NCBI GenBank assembly: GCA_004335835.1
Contig: RWJK01001496.1
Span: 27,001-91,000, forward strand
From: Scenedesmus sp. ARA3
Taxonomy: Eukaryota > Chlorophyta > Chlorophyceae > Sphaeropleales > Scenedesmaceae
Reading direction: 5' to 3'
DNA: 64,000 nucleotides
The notes beneath the pieces are model-generated. The model was not told the DNA's origin. It did no database searches and worked only from the letters and a program-made list of their open reading frames with translations. The position numbers and the translations under genes were made by a program. Positions 28,606-40,607 of this stretch are shown here, one piece after another; position 1 is the first letter of the stretch; every line of letters starts with the position of its first letter.

Positions 28606-29789
28606 GCAGGAACTTCTGCTGACTGTCAGCCTGCAGCGTCCCGCCCAGGGCTGAGCTATGGTAATGGCCGATCCATGCAAAACAGGCTGCGATGCCCTAC
28701 TGCTGTGTGAACTGAAAGTGAGGGCCTGCCCTGGCATCTGCCTCTGCTGTTGAGGCCCAGCCAACGAAGTCCCTGGCCTCTGCTTGGCTGCTGCAAGCTG
28801 TTGTGTTGTGATGGAGTCTTGCTGCAATTGCCGGCACCCCTTGACGACTGCTTATCCTGCAAGGAGTAGTTACTGGTACGAGAGTTTGCAGTTTCCTGAT
28901 GTAGGTACTGGGAACTACAGTCGAGGGCCGTAATACAGCGTTATAGCACGTAAATATCCACAAGAGACCTAGCCAGGCGTGTGCATGCAGGTGTCCGATG
29001 ACTTGAAGCCACAAGGAACGGTCAAGGTGTACAAAGGCCCGATCTGCGACACTTCATATCAGAGACTTTGATGATACACTCGCATCTGTCCTGTGCTTTC
29101 CAGGCTGGGTTCAAGCCTCACATCACCAGAAAAACTGTCACAAGTAAAGAGACCTTCAAGCTGCTACCATGTCAATATGGCATTGTTCTTGAACGCCTGG
29201 AGGCATTGAAACCATCGGTTGCTCAGGACTCTCTGTTTCAAGCGAAGGTCGCAACTTCCACTGACCTACCTATCGCACCCACTGTAGAAGCGACGGCATA
29301 CGTTAAGCCCTATCTTGGATTGTTTAGACCATCCCAAAAATCGCAAGCAGGTGAGTGCTTGCGCACGCCACTCACGCCTGCCCCGGCGAAAGCAAGGACT
29401 GCGGTTTCTGAGCTTGCAAGCATCCTGTGCAGTATTATCCAGTCCTTGTTTGCTGAAAACGTAGCTAGACTTGTCTTTCAGCCTATGGGACTGCCAGCAC
29501 CTGTCGTTCAGCCTGCCAACCCATCTGTCAGGGCAGCAACCAACTCTGCCACCTGCACAGCAACATGCAAGTTGAAAGCCCCATGGCCAACACAACGGTT
29601 GCACGCTGAATATCATGCTCACAGCGTCATCACACGCTCCTTGAAAAGCCCTGACCTGCTTTGGCTGCGAACATTTCGCCACACCTGCACCTGGTTCCTG
29701 CCGCAGGGGTACCCCAATTACACCTACAGCAAGCAGCATACAGCGCACCTGATCCAGACTCTTACGTGTTAGCTGCAGCGCCAGTCAGC
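28606..29789. other. Divergent intergenic region between FtsH and SRP receptor alpha
   Basis: Both genes are transcribed outward from here, so both promoters should lie within 1.2 kb. A 233-codon frame (29071-29772, plus) fills much of it but shows no recognisable motif and is treated as chance. No specific regulatory element is identified. Confidence 0.5.
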
Positions 29790-32700
29790 ATGCTCGATTA
29801 CTTTGCAATCTTCACAAAGGGCGGTGCCTTACTGTGGACACTTCAGTTCACAACAGCCCTTAAGCACAACCCCCTGGATGCGCTCAACGCACTCATCCGC
29901 ACATGCCTGCTGGAGGAGCGCTCTGGCGATGCTGCGTTCACGTATGCGCCTAAAGTTGGGGCACAGCAGGCACTGAAGTGGACTTTCCATAACGTGAGTG
30001 GGCTGCCCTGTTGTAGTGCAGCACAAACACATCGGTAGTTTGCTTGCAGGAAGCTGCTGACAGGCAGTGACGTTGTTTCAAGAATGTTGCTGCACAGAGC
30101 ATATGCAAGTGTTGCCGCAGGCAGCTGCAGTTGGTTTGTTTAAGGCGAGTTGTGGGTTCTCAATTCCATCCTGCAGGGTTGAAAGCCTTTTTCAGTACCC
30201 GCGACCTTGTTTACAGCGCTGTTTCACCCTGGCTACATTCTGTATGTCCTGCAAGCAAAGGTTGTGCGTCATGGTGGATGCCCACCTGAAACCGTGTCCT
30301 TTGTTGTGCCATGCAGGGCTTGGGCCTCGTGTTTGTGGCAGTGTACCAGAAGACGCTGTCTCTACTGTACGTGGAAGACCTGTTGGCAGCCATAAAGGAC
30401 GCGTTCCTGCAAGAGTACACGCCAGGCAGCTACAGCTACCCGCGGTTCCAAGACAAGTTCGCACAGATACTGCGCGACTGCGAAACACGCGCAGACAAAG
30501 CGCGCACCCTGGCTGCGCAACCTACCCGCGCAGCTCCTGCAGCAGCAGCGCCAGCGGCCAAAGCAGGCAAAGCAGCAGGCCAAGCTGGCAGTGGCGCTGC
30601 AACGCCACAGCAATGGAGCTCAGAGGAGAGCGGCAGCGATGCAGACGCGGACGCTGCTGGCAGCAGCGGCAGCGCTGCAGGAGGCAGCAGCAGTGCCGCC
30701 GGCAGCGATGAGGAAGCAGCAGCAAACGGAGACGCTGCTGGCGGCTTCAACCTGGCGAAGCTGAAGGGCAAGGGTGTGCGGGCAGCAGGGCCAGCAGGGC
30801 GCCGCAACACAGCAGCAGCCAGGCGTGCTGTGGAGGAGGCCAAGGAGAAGGCTGCAAAGGAGAAGGCTGCGCAGTCTTCCCCGGCCAAGCCAAAGTCGGT
30901 GAGGCAACATGCAGCTTGCAGGACATTGGTTTTCTGTTGTGTTCCTTGCTCCGGTATCCTTGTATACATGCATAGTTCAGTATACTTGCTGCACAGACCT
31001 GTGTGCTAGCTGGTGCAGGCTGCAGTGAGACTCGCGCCGTACAAGCAGGCGTACCTGAGGGAACTGGCAACATACGCACCTCTCACTGTCTTCCTGTCAC
31101 ACTGCTCCTGCAGGGCCGCGTTTGGGGCGGCTTTGGCCGCAAGGAGGAGGCAGTTGGCAGGCTGGACTTCACTGAGGGCCAGGCGCCAGGCGCAGCAGCC
31201 AACGGCAATGGAACAGCAGAGGACCTGGGCAGCAGCCTGATTGATGCGCCAGAGGAGGAGTACGAGCCTGTGGACGATGAGCCTGTGGGACAGGTGGGTG
31301 GCTGCGGGAGTTCATGCAGATGTTGGCAGCCGACAGATGGTACTGCTGGCACGTAGCAACATTGTGTGTGGCGTGCCTAACCAACGATATGCTGCATCAT
31401 CATCATGTTGACGATATGCTGCATGTGGCATTATGTGATATGCTCCGCGCATCACGCTTCAAGCGCCGCTGAGCTGGCCTGGCTGCTTGTTGTACGCAGG
31501 CCGCTGCCAACGGCAACGCAGCCGCGCCCGCAAAGCGCGGCCTGCTGGGCAGTTTTGTGGGCAAGCTTGCCCTCAGCGTGGTGGGCAGCAGCGCGCTGAG
31601 TGCCGCTGACCTGGCGCCCGCGCTGGAGGACATGAAGCGGCGGCTGATGGAGCGCAACGTGGCGGAGGAGATTGCGGCGCAGGTGGTGGACAGCGTGGCG
31701 CACAGCCTGGAGGGCCAGAAGCTGAGCAGCTTCACAGGTGCGCGGCGTTCGTGATGGTGCAAGTGTTATCATCAGTGGTATCATTTGGCGCACGGCATTC
31801 TGCGGGGTAGCTGTTTTTCGAGCTGCTCGCAGCTGGCTGCAGGTACCACACGTACACAAGTAGGGTAGCTGACCTGTCAGCGTTAGCGGATGTTGCGGTT
31901 ACCCCTTTACTGCTGGTTTGAGCAACGCTTGCTGACAGCCTGTTAGTGTATGGAGTTACTGCCCTTCCCTTCCAGTATCCCAGCTTGTCGCGGCATTGAA
32001 TCACCATCTGCCGGATGTGTCTGTCCGCACTTGCGCCTGCAGGCGTGGGCCAGTTTGTGCGCCGCGCATTTGAGGACTCGCTGTCCGGCATCCTCAACAA
32101 GCGCCAGGTGGACGTGCTGCACGACATCAAGCGTGCCCGCGCGCGCGGCAAGCCCTACGTGGTGGTGTTCTGCGGCGTGAACGGCGTGGGCAAGTCCACC
32201 AACCTGGCCAAGATTGCATACTGGCTGGGGCAGCACGGCTGCAAGGTGCAGCTGGCAGCGTGTGACACGTTCAGGGCCGGCGCAGTGGAGCAGCTGAAGA
32301 CGCACGCAATGCGCCTCGGGGTGAGCGAAGCAGGCTGTTTGTTGCCTTGCAGTCCCGCAAAGGGGGAAAACGCATGAAGTGTTGGATGTGCGCACTGATG
32401 TGGCAGGAGGGTACGCAAGTTGTGTAGCATTGCCTTGTGGGTGCAGTTGCGCGCTGCCAGCCCAAACTCAGCAACTGTTGTACTGCCTGCTGTCTGATTT
32501 GGCGCTGCTAGGTGCCGCTGTACGAGCGCGGCTATGAGAAGGACCCAGCAAAGGTGGCAGCAGAGGCCATCCGCGTGGCGCAGCGCGACGGGCGCGATGT
32601 TGTGCTGGTGGACACAGCGGGGCGCATGCAGGTGAACAGCGCAGCACGCCTGTGCCTGCCGTGCTGTCTGCTGCTGCTTGCATGTGCTGCACACCTTGGG

Positions 32701-33500
32701 ATTCATTGCAGCATGTGTTGTTTGGCGTGGCGATGTGCTGTCCTGGCTGCTATGGCTGCTGAGTTTTGTGTGTAACGCGTGTAACAGTCCTGCACAACGG
32801 ACCACCCTGCTGCGGCCTTCCTGGTGTTACATCACATACCAGTAACCTTGTGCTGTGCCTGCCTGCAGGACAACGAGCCGCTGATGCGCGCGCTGAGCAA
32901 CCTCATCTCGCTCAACCAGCCTGAGCTGGTGCTGTTTGTGGGCGAGGCGCTGGTGGGCAACGACGCAGTGGACCAGCTGGTCAAGTTCAACCGCTCACTG
33001 GCTGACCTGGCGCCAGGCGCTGCAGCAGGTGCGCTGCGGCTGCTGCAGCATGTGCGGCTTTATAGCTGAAAGTGCGGCGTGTGCGCATGTGCGGTGTGCA
33101 CAGCACGCACGTGCAGTGTGTGAATGAGGGATGTGCAGCTGGCCACACCTGCTGGCAATGGCCGATTATCATTATACATGAATGTTTGGCAGCATGTACA
33201 GTGCACTCAGCTCATGAACTCGGCACAAGCTGGCGTTGTGTTTCACGCATAGATGCTCCGATGGTTGGATTCTCACTTCTGCCTGTGTGCTGCTTACCCT
33301 TCCCAGGTGGACCCGCCAAGCGCCAGGTCATCGACGGCATTGTGCTGACCAAGTTTGACACAATCGATGACAAGGTGGGCGCGGCGCTGAGCATGGTGTA
33401 CGCGAGCGGCGCGCCGGTCATGTTTGTGGGCTGCGGGCAGACCTACGTGGACCTGAAGAAGCTCAACGTGCGCAGCGTGGTCAACTCGCTGCTCAAATGA
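29790..33500 (+). CDS. SRPRA: Signal recognition particle receptor subunit alpha (SR-alpha)
   Basis: Eight exons: 29790-29993, 30317-30898, 31114-31293, 31500-31737, 32043-32320, 32512-32631, 32869-33028, 33307-33500, phase-consistent, giving 651 residues, close to the 638 of the human protein. The start [16 protein letters not shown] matches the SRX domain of eukaryotic SR-alpha, which docks SR-beta on the ER. An Ala/Ser/acidic and Lys-rich linker (about 160-320) follows, then the N domain and the GTPase G domain: G1 GVNGVGKS 446-453, DTFRAGA 476-482, G3 DTAGR 528-532, G4 TKFD 602-605, and the closing [19 protein letters not shown]. It targets ribosome-nascent chains to the ER by forming a GTP-dependent complex with SRP54. 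The intact G motifs and SRX start make the identification firm; it is not the bacterial or plastid FtsY, which lacks SRX. Confidence 0.96.
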
Positions 33501-34152
33501 TAGCGCGCAGTGGATGAAGTTGTACAGGGCATTGAACCGGCATGTGGTATGCTGGCTGCTTGGCGCAAGTATACTTTTGTAATACAAGTTCTGCAGCCTG
33601 GCATCCAAGTTGGTTGCAGGAGTGGATGCAGCTTGAGTGGTGCACGTGCTTGTGTGAGCAGGTTGTGCAGCTGCTGCATCAGTGCACGTGTTACCGTCTT
33701 TTTGCAAATGGTGTCTGCTTTGTTTTGCACAGCAACACATGTGCGCAGGTGGCACGTGCATTGCTGCTGCAGTGTTGCCGCAACATGGCATGTAGCGTCC
33801 GCCACTGCCGTGCTGCATGGCCTACACAAGGCATTGCATGCCCTGCACATCCCATAGCGGCTATGAGTTGATTTTTGCGTACTCTGTATTGTTCTCCTCT
33901 TGGCTGCTGTTAGACCAGCATTGAACTTCCCTTCCACATAGTTAGGGTTCTGGCAATCTGCATGTAACCTTTCAGATGACTTGAAGCGCATGCATGTGGC
34001 GACGGTGTGATGTACAGAAGGCCTGAAAGCAGACCTCTATGAATCGGAAGGCAAGCAGTGCTGGTACAGCAAGAGTGGTGTAGTTTCGGCGACTTCGACA
34101 CTTCCTCTAGCCGTCTGGACTGTACTGCTGTGGTGCTGCAATCCCAGGCACG
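33501..34152. other. 3' flank of SR-alpha and 5' flank of dihydroneopterin aldolase
   Basis: TGTAA at 33578-33582, 78 bases after the SR-alpha stop, fits the chlorophyte polyadenylation signal. The rest is non-coding; no promoter motif is claimed. Confidence 0.6.
33578..33582 (+). terminator. Putative TGTAA polyadenylation signal of SR-alpha
   Basis: TGTAA is the established near-upstream polyadenylation element of many chlorophycean nuclear genes. It lies 78 bases 3' of the stop codon. Confidence 0.5.
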
Positions 34153-35360
34153 ATGCTGTCATCCCGTACACTAATGCTCATAGGATGCCATTGTGCTCGG
34201 CAGTGCCCCGGCTTGTGGCAGTCGGCATCCACGTACCTCACGCAGCAGCAGCAGCAGCAGCAGCAGCGAGAATTTTCCGCAGCTGCTGAAGAGGGAGACA
34301 AAATAGTCATGAAAGGTCTCGTGTTTCACGGCTACCATGGTGCTTTGCCCGAGGTGCGTGGAGGGGGCCTGCAGGTTGGCAGCAGCTGGTGCAGGAGAGC
34401 GCAGGTGACAGCAGCAGGTGGCACCCTGTCTTTCTGCGTCAACGGCAAACAGCAGTGCTGATGGCTCATATAGCGGAGAAAGTCGCAGCAATGCAGTTTA
34501 TAGGTTCCTGCTGCGTCTCTCTTTGCCAGATGCGTTCCCTTCTTCTGTTTCAACCGCAGGAGAACACGCTGGGCCAGAAGTTTGTGGTGGATGCGGTCTT
34601 ATGGGCAGACATAGCCAAGTCGGGGCGCACAGACAGCCTAGAAGACACTTTGGATTACAGGAAGGTTTATAGGTGCGTGCCCTGCAGTGTCTGCTGTAGT
34701 AGCTGCTGTGTGTCCTAGCAAAGCCAGCAGCAGCAGGGTTGCAGCTGCGCCTTGACGTTTACACAGTGCTGATCTTCAGCAAGGCTGCTGACCAGAGCGC
34801 CTGCAAGTGGCCTGGATGTTTTATATGTCGCAATATGTTATCATAGCACACATGCAGTCGCCTAACCACATCCGCTGCAGCTTCTTATGGCACTGGCTCT
34901 GCACATTGCAGCTGATGCGCTGCCTGCAGCAACGCTGTTGCTAAGTGAACTGCTGCTGGACACAACCACTTCCCGCGCTTTGAACGCCTGTTTACTCTGC
35001 TGCAGCGAGATACAGCAAGTAGTGGAGGGCCCTGCCAGAGTGCTGCAGGAAGCAGTAGCTGAGGATGCAGCGCAGCGGCTGCTGGCGCTGGATACGCGCG
35101 TGTCAGCAGTGCAGCTGTACATCAGGAAGCCACATGTAGCACTGCCAGGCGTACTGGACTCGATAGGTGCGGCTTGTTTGTAGCGAGGTAGTAGGCACCT
35201 GCTGATGCTGTACCTGTCTGCAATTGTTACTGGAGGCAGCAGATTGCTTGAGTAAGCATTGCACTCCTGCCTGGCCGCCGCTGCTCAATCACGCCATGCC
35301 TGCTGCTGATGCTGCTGTTGCTCTGCAGGGATAGAGATCCTGCGAAGACGTTCGTCTTAG
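34153..35360 (+). CDS. FOLB: Dihydroneopterin aldolase, monofunctional, probably organelle-targeted
   Basis: Four exons: 34153-34353, 34560-34672, 35006-35166, 35329-35360, phase-consistent, giving 168 residues. Residues 1-47 are a targeting-like extension that includes a poly-Gln run (QQQQQQQQ, 31-38). The core runs from GDKIVMKGLVFHGYHGALPE, through the E67/E68 pair and NTLGQKF, to a C-terminal strand with K146 in IRKPH, the conserved lysine of the family, and GIEILRRR. The enzyme converts 7,8-dihydroneopterin to 6-hydroxymethyl-dihydropterin and glycolaldehyde in folate synthesis; plant HPPK/DHPS are mitochondrial, which fits the N-terminal extension. No HPPK or DHPS domain is fused, unlike fungal forms. 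Length is close to the plant enzyme plus a presequence. The last exon codes for only ten residues. Confidence 0.93.
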
Positions 35361-36921
35361 CCCATCGTCAGCCTGAGCAGACCTTAGTACTGCTACTTGG
35401 TAACGGCAACCGTTCAGTAAGGGCACCCATCCTACTCTCCCACAACAGTTTCCCCAGGCCAGCTTGTGCGGCTTTCTGCTGTGTGGCGGTGTACTGTGCG
35501 CCGCTTTTACGCGCCAGCGTGGCATGAATTGCAGCTGGTACACACGCAGCATGCATTGCTGCTCAAGACATCCGAACTTCATCCTGTACAAGGCGTGCAA
35601 AATTTGCAGAAGGCAATGCAGGCAAAGCTGTGGCCGTATGGGTGGCAGCTGCTGTGCGATGGAGTTGTTGCACTGGTAAAGACAATTTGAGATGACGACA
35701 AATTTGGCATGCAGTTGCTGCTCTCCGGAAGCCGCGCTTAGCAGATACTTTAAAAAGATGGTGGGTTGCTGTGCCTCAGGCTGCTGCATGTTGATGGACC
35801 AATTTGCGCCAGACATCGCACTGCTACTGTACGGGGATCAGCCCACGCCGCATCGCCGACCTGAGGGTGCTGAGGACAGCACTGTAGCCAGAGGATGCCG
35901 GCCGCCGGCAGGCGCCTGCCGTGCTCAAAGGCTGCTCACATATATACATATGTGGACCATACAGCAGCGGTCACACTGTGTATGGTACAAGTACAGCGTA
36001 GCCGCCACGCTGCGAGGTGTAATTCACTTGAAGACTGCAACGCTGAGCCCTTTGCCATGACTGTGTGTGTGAAATTGCACAACCGCCGCTTTGAGCTCCA
36101 GACAGTAGACTAATAGGTAATATTGAACATCACCCAGGCGGCAGCACACCCTCAGCCACCGGATGAGCATAGCAGAAGCCACTGCCGGTGCTGAACCAGC
36201 AGCCTGTGGTACTGGGCGCACAGTTTATGCACCACGTGGTGCATCGTCCTGCACGTGTTGAGAACGTCGTCCGCAGCAGTACACGTTGTGATGTACAACC
36301 CCATGACACAGGCGGCCACAAGAGGATGCAATCATCCTCACCTCACTGCATCTGCGATAGGATGGGGACGATCTTACTGCCAACCAAGCCACAGCAATCA
36401 TACCATCAGCCCCGTCAATCTAATGCATCTGTCAGCTGCTGTTCATATCAATCATCGATTGCACAAGTTGTTGCCATTTAAACGGCCCACATACTTCATA
36501 GAGAGCAGTGCATGTACTTCAAACAGGCAAATGGTAGGCAATGTATGCGGGTAATGCACAATGTTGTGCAGCATCCTTGCAGCGATGCTGACGCATATGA
36601 TGCTGTGACACGCTTATTGTGTCGGCTGAGCGACTGCTGCTGTGCATGGCACTGGTGCACCACTGCACTGCAGGTCAAGCATGCACATGTTCATACCCCA
36701 CACCCAACTATACACAAGAACAGCATCCACATCATACATTTCACGGTCTGCTCAATTATGAGCTGGACACACACAAGTCAAATTGTCCAATGCTTGGCTG
36801 TTGCACCATTGTTTTGGGCGCTCAGATGCTGCGGTCATGTCTGCCAGCAAACATTTCCAATGACTTATCATTCAAGACGTTGCTGTATACTCAGGGTACA
36901 GCACATCATGCTTGCGGATTG
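35361..36921. other. Intergenic, convergent
   Basis: The aldolase ends at 35360 on the plus strand and the next gene ends at 36922 on the minus strand. TGTAA at 36018-36022 could serve the aldolase but is about 660 bases away. No coding signal. Confidence 0.4.
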
Positions 36922-37815
36922 TCATACCCAGGGGGCTACTGCATCAGAGGTCAACAGGAAGAGAGAGTACAGTAAGTACGACACGCCTGAAGAAAAGGCA
37001 GCCCCCAAGTCGGCGAACCTTAGGACCAGCTGGGAGTCCACAACGACATTGCCATCAACTCCAGCCGCCAAGAGTGTGCCAAGCATCTGCACACATGCCT
37101 GCAGGATTTGCAGGCCTGACCAGATGACCAGCCAGGCATCAGAGACAACCAGGTTGGCACGGCTGCCGATCCTCCGGGCATTCGTGTTCCGGGTGCTGCT
37201 CTGCAACACTGTGCTGCTCGTTGTGCTGGTGCTTGCGTTGCCCGTAGATGCAGCAGGCACTGAGGAGGACCACATAATGCAAACATCGTGGGTTGCATCG
37301 CTGCTGCCATTGCTGCTGCTGCTGTTGTTGATGGTGACAGGTGCTGAGGTGGCAGTGTTGGACGTGGCAGTGCCGTTGTTGCTCAGCTGTGCTGTTTCAA
37401 TCCCTGCCGAACCGTTGTTACTGCTGTCTTCCAGCAGTGTGCGGCTGGGACCTGACACAGTGCTCATATCAGGTCCCTCTTCTTCATGCAGCTGCTGCAG
37501 GTGCTCTTGCAGCAATTCAAACTGGGATGCTAGCTGCTGTAGCACTTCTCCTGCAAGGCTGACTGCAGCACCCTGCTTGCTATCAGCGCCGCTTGAGCTG
37601 GCACTGTAATGTTTGCTGCTTGTACCATCTGTGCTGGTTCCATCCGTGGCAGCATGATTGTTCCGGCCAGATGCGTGTGTGGGCTGGCCCAGGCTCATGC
37701 CAGTGGCAGGAATCGCACCAGGACCTGCTTCTTCTGATGGCTGAAGCCGCCCCGCACAGTTGACTGTTGCCAGCAGAATCACCAGCAGCATAGCTAAGGA
37801 AGATTTGAGACTCAT
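36922..37815 (-). CDS. Secreted, sequon-rich protein with conserved C-terminal domain (paralogue A)
   Basis: Single exon from ATG 37815, 297 residues. A signal peptide is clear (SSLAMLLVILLATVNCAG, 5-22). The middle is low-complexity Ser/Thr/Asn with about six N-glycosylation sequons and an SRTLLED motif (124-130). Residues about 222-294 align with the C-terminal region of the gene at 39639-40607: 37 of 74 positions identical by my hand alignment, sharing SDxWLV, IADLG/FADLG, FSS and VSYLLYS. I know no family for this domain. Two short amphipathic or hydrophobic helices in it suggest membrane association or oligomerisation. The role is unknown; an extracellular or cell-wall location is inferred. 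Confidence 0.7.
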   Translation of the reverse strand: MSLKSSLAMLLVILLATVNCAGRLQPSEEAGPGAIPATGMSLGQPTHASGRNNHAATDGTSTDGTSSKHYSASSSGADSKQGAAVSLAGEVLQQLASQFELLQEHLQQLHEEEGPDMSTVSGPSRTLLEDSSNNGSAGIETAQLSNNGTATSNTATSAPVTINNSSSSNGSSDATHDVCIMWSSSVPAASTGNASTSTTSSTVLQSSTRNTNARRIGSRANLVVSDAWLVIWSGLQILQACVQMLGTLLAAGVDGNVVVDSQLVLRFADLGAAFSSGVSYLLYSLFLLTSDAVAPWV

Positions 37816-39638
37816 CCTGCGTTTAAAGTGCACCACCTAACAGTCAGCACATGCAAGCAACACACAAAGGCAACAGCATAGAGCAGCACTGCTGCTGAGC
37901 AGCCTGGCCTACGCGTGTTTCACTACCCACCTGCAGCCGCCCAAGGAAAACAAACCTTTCATAACGCCGCTCTGCTGTGTATGGACGCCGTGCAAGGCAC
38001 GAGTGCTGGACAAGCTGTGCAGACTTGACCAACGTCTCTCTGTGCGACGACAACCGCGATGCGTTGCAGCTGAAAGATTTTATTGATGAAAAGCGAACAC
38101 GTACATTGGTGTATTATTTAACAGCTTAGTCACTCTGCAACCGCTGCGTAATGAGCTTGTCTTGGGAGAAAGGGTTTTAGTAACAATCAAAAAGGGTCAG
38201 CTGAGCACGTGTCGCATGTTTGGGATGGATTATGTTTTGAAGCTGTTCATGATGACATGACGTTTGAAAGTCAGCGGAGTGCTGCAATGGAACGTTCATT
38301 GCTGGATTGCTCAGCAGCTGAACTGCTGCTGTCATGCCATGTTCAGTGAACAGGTCAGTATGTTTGTCTCAAGCACAGCCTTCTAAAACTAAAGCAGGCA
38401 AAACGGTGGTTGCAGGTAATGAATTCAAGATGTCACAGCTGAAATATGAATACACCAGGCTCTGAAGGTGTGATGCAGCGCTGAAGTTGTGTGCTGCCAC
38501 AAAACTGCCATTATCAGGGTGCATGACCACAAACAGCAACTTGCTTGCTGCAGTATTTTTATAAACCCTCTTCTCTTACGTGGACCGAGCCGAGATCTGC
38601 GGGCCTTGGCAGTGACTGCCAAACAGGCAACGAGTGAATACACAAAAGACTGCTGCACTAGCGGCCCGCTAGTCTCAGCGGCTGAGTGGTATGGCTTCAA
38701 GTTCTGCTGTGCCACAGTCCGTGGCTGGACTGGTAACATCATGCCTGGATCAGTTATGCCGACACGTGGTGATTTGTATGGCATGTTTTTCCCGTCACCT
38801 TTCAAAGAGGTCAAAACATGACTAAACCTCTTACATATGCTTACACATGCCTATCAGGAACACAGCAGGATGATGTTGTAAAGGGAGAGTTTGTTGTTAC
38901 ACTACACATGCACATAGCCAGATCATGCATGCACCTGGTATAGTCATGGCGGCTGTGCGTGTACTGGTGTCTTGTGTCGATGGGCGGTAGAATAACATCA
39001 GTCACATAAAGACAGCAGTTGCTTCAGCGGCTGCAGCAAACCACCAAGATGCTGCACACGCTACATTGTCACCAAAACGCAGACGGACTGTAGGGAAAAG
39101 CTGCAGAGATCACCCTGTACTTAGGCAGGGAGGACGTTATCATCGCCCAAGACAGCTTGTCAACAGAACACCAGCATGTTGACTGCTAAACACAAGCACA
39201 CGGAGCATGGCTCCCTGTAGCTATGAAACCAAGCAGAGGAGTGAACGATTCGAAGCGTTTATCAGCCTCAGCTTTATTTACAAAACCCACATCCAGATTT
39301 GAGCCAGTACACACACAGCACCGATACACATGGCGAGGACACATTTGACAGCAGGTCACATCTGGCTGTCCACCCTGCACATACTTATGATCGAGTAGAT
39401 ACAGTTGAAGCTTGAGTACAATAGTGATGCACAGTGAAGCAAAATCATATTCGTAACCATTGTATCATTGCCCACTTTAGTGGTGTCACATTGTTTTGAT
39501 ACTGGTCATGCAATCTGATACAGGAACACAGAGATAAACACAGACCACACATAGAATGAGATGCCTGGATCTGCCAAGGAATACAACAGTCCACATCATC
39601 ACACAATGCTGTGCACCTTCTCCGCACGCAGTAAGCTC
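37816..39638. other. Intergenic between paralogues A and B
   Basis: No coding signal. A minus-strand TGTAA (plus TTACA at 39278-39282) lies 357 bases beyond the stop of paralogue B and is a candidate polyadenylation signal for it. Confidence 0.45.
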
Positions 39639-40607
39639 CTAGCCATTAAGCGGCTTGAAGATACCAAAAGGCGTTACCACATCAGCCACTGTCTTCTGAG
39701 TACTATACAGAAGGTATGACACTGCACTACTGAAGTTAGAACCCAGGTCAGCAATTGTCAGCAGTAGCGCAGGGTCAACAGAGACAACACCAGTGGTGCC
39801 GGAACGCATCACTGCAGCCAGCAGCTGCACGCTCGCCTGCGCTACCTTGAAGCCGCTGTACAGCACAAGCCAGCCATCTGACATGCCCAGATTGATCTTC
39901 TGTGCAATTTTCTTGTTGTTGGTGACCACTGTGGCATTCTTCTCGGTGTTGTCGTTGCTAGAAGTGACACCCGCAGCATTGTCATCTGCCAGAAGTGTGC
40001 GTGCAGTTGCTGCAGGATCAATGGTGGCGTTAGCATCTGTAGCAGTGTCTTCTTCCTCCAGCAGGCTGCGCGTAGAGCCAGCATTGTTGTTCAGGTTCTT
40101 GAAGAGAGTGTCCAACTTGGCCAGAGATGGCTGCAGCTGTGCCAGCTGCTGCAGGACATCTGTTGCCATCTTCAGGGTGTCCTTCTTGATGGTGCTGGAG
40201 TTGGAGCTGCTGGCGCCCACCGAAGAAAAGTTGAGCAGCTTGGGCAGCGTAATGTTGAACGAAAGGTTGTTGGCGCTCTGCAGGAGCTTGGGCAGGGTGA
40301 CATTGCGAGGCTGCAAACCCGGCAGCTTGGGCATGGTGATGGTGACCTTGTGGGTGCCGTCAGGGTTGAGCAGCTCGGCCAGTGCCTTCTGCAGGCTGTT
40401 GGTTGTGGTGACTGCCGCCTGCTGCACAGCAGCAGCCATAGGCGCTGCAGTTGTTGAGGCCGCGCCCAGCGTAGCAGCAGTGAGTATGGCCTGGGTTTCC
40501 ACACTTGCTGCTGTCATGTTGATGGTTACGCGCGCTGTAGTTGGGTGCATTGCCGCAGACAGGAGCATCAACACCAAGAACGGGATGGGCCTCAGAAGGT
40601 TCTTCAT
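39639..40607 (-). CDS. Secreted, sequon-rich protein with conserved C-terminal domain (paralogue B)
   Basis: Single exon from ATG 40607, 322 residues. The frame stays open 59 codons upstream, but the signal peptide (MKNLLRPIPFLVLMLLSAAM) fixes this start. About nine N-glycosylation sequons. A short internal repeat occurs three times between residues 88 and 127 (VTITMPKL, NVTLPKLL, NITLPKLL). Two Arg-x-Leu-Leu motifs, TRSLLEE (179-185) and ARTLLAD (202-208), sit in an acidic linker. The C-terminal part, about 240-313, matches paralogue A. Same strand and similar architecture point to tandem duplication followed by strong divergence of the N-terminal part. Function unknown. Confidence 0.75.
   Translation of the reverse strand: MKNLLRPIPFLVLMLLSAAMHPTTARVTINMTAASVETQAILTAATLGAASTTAAPMAAAVQQAAVTTTNSLQKALAELLNPDGTHKVTITMPKLPGLQPRNVTLPKLLQSANNLSFNITLPKLLNFSSVGASSSNSSTIKKDTLKMATDVLQQLAQLQPSLAKLDTLFKNLNNNAGSTRSLLEEEDTATDANATIDPAATARTLLADDNAAGVTSSNDNTEKNATVVTNNKKIAQKINLGMSDGWLVLYSGFKVAQASVQLLAAVMRSGTTGVVSVDPALLLTIADLGSNFSSAVSYLLYSTQKTVADVVTPFGIFKPLNG

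Noticed and set aside
29071..29772. Open frame of 233 codons just upstream of SR-alpha
   Set aside because: No motif, no family resemblance, and it lies in the divergent promoter region. The frame is long but composition gives no support.
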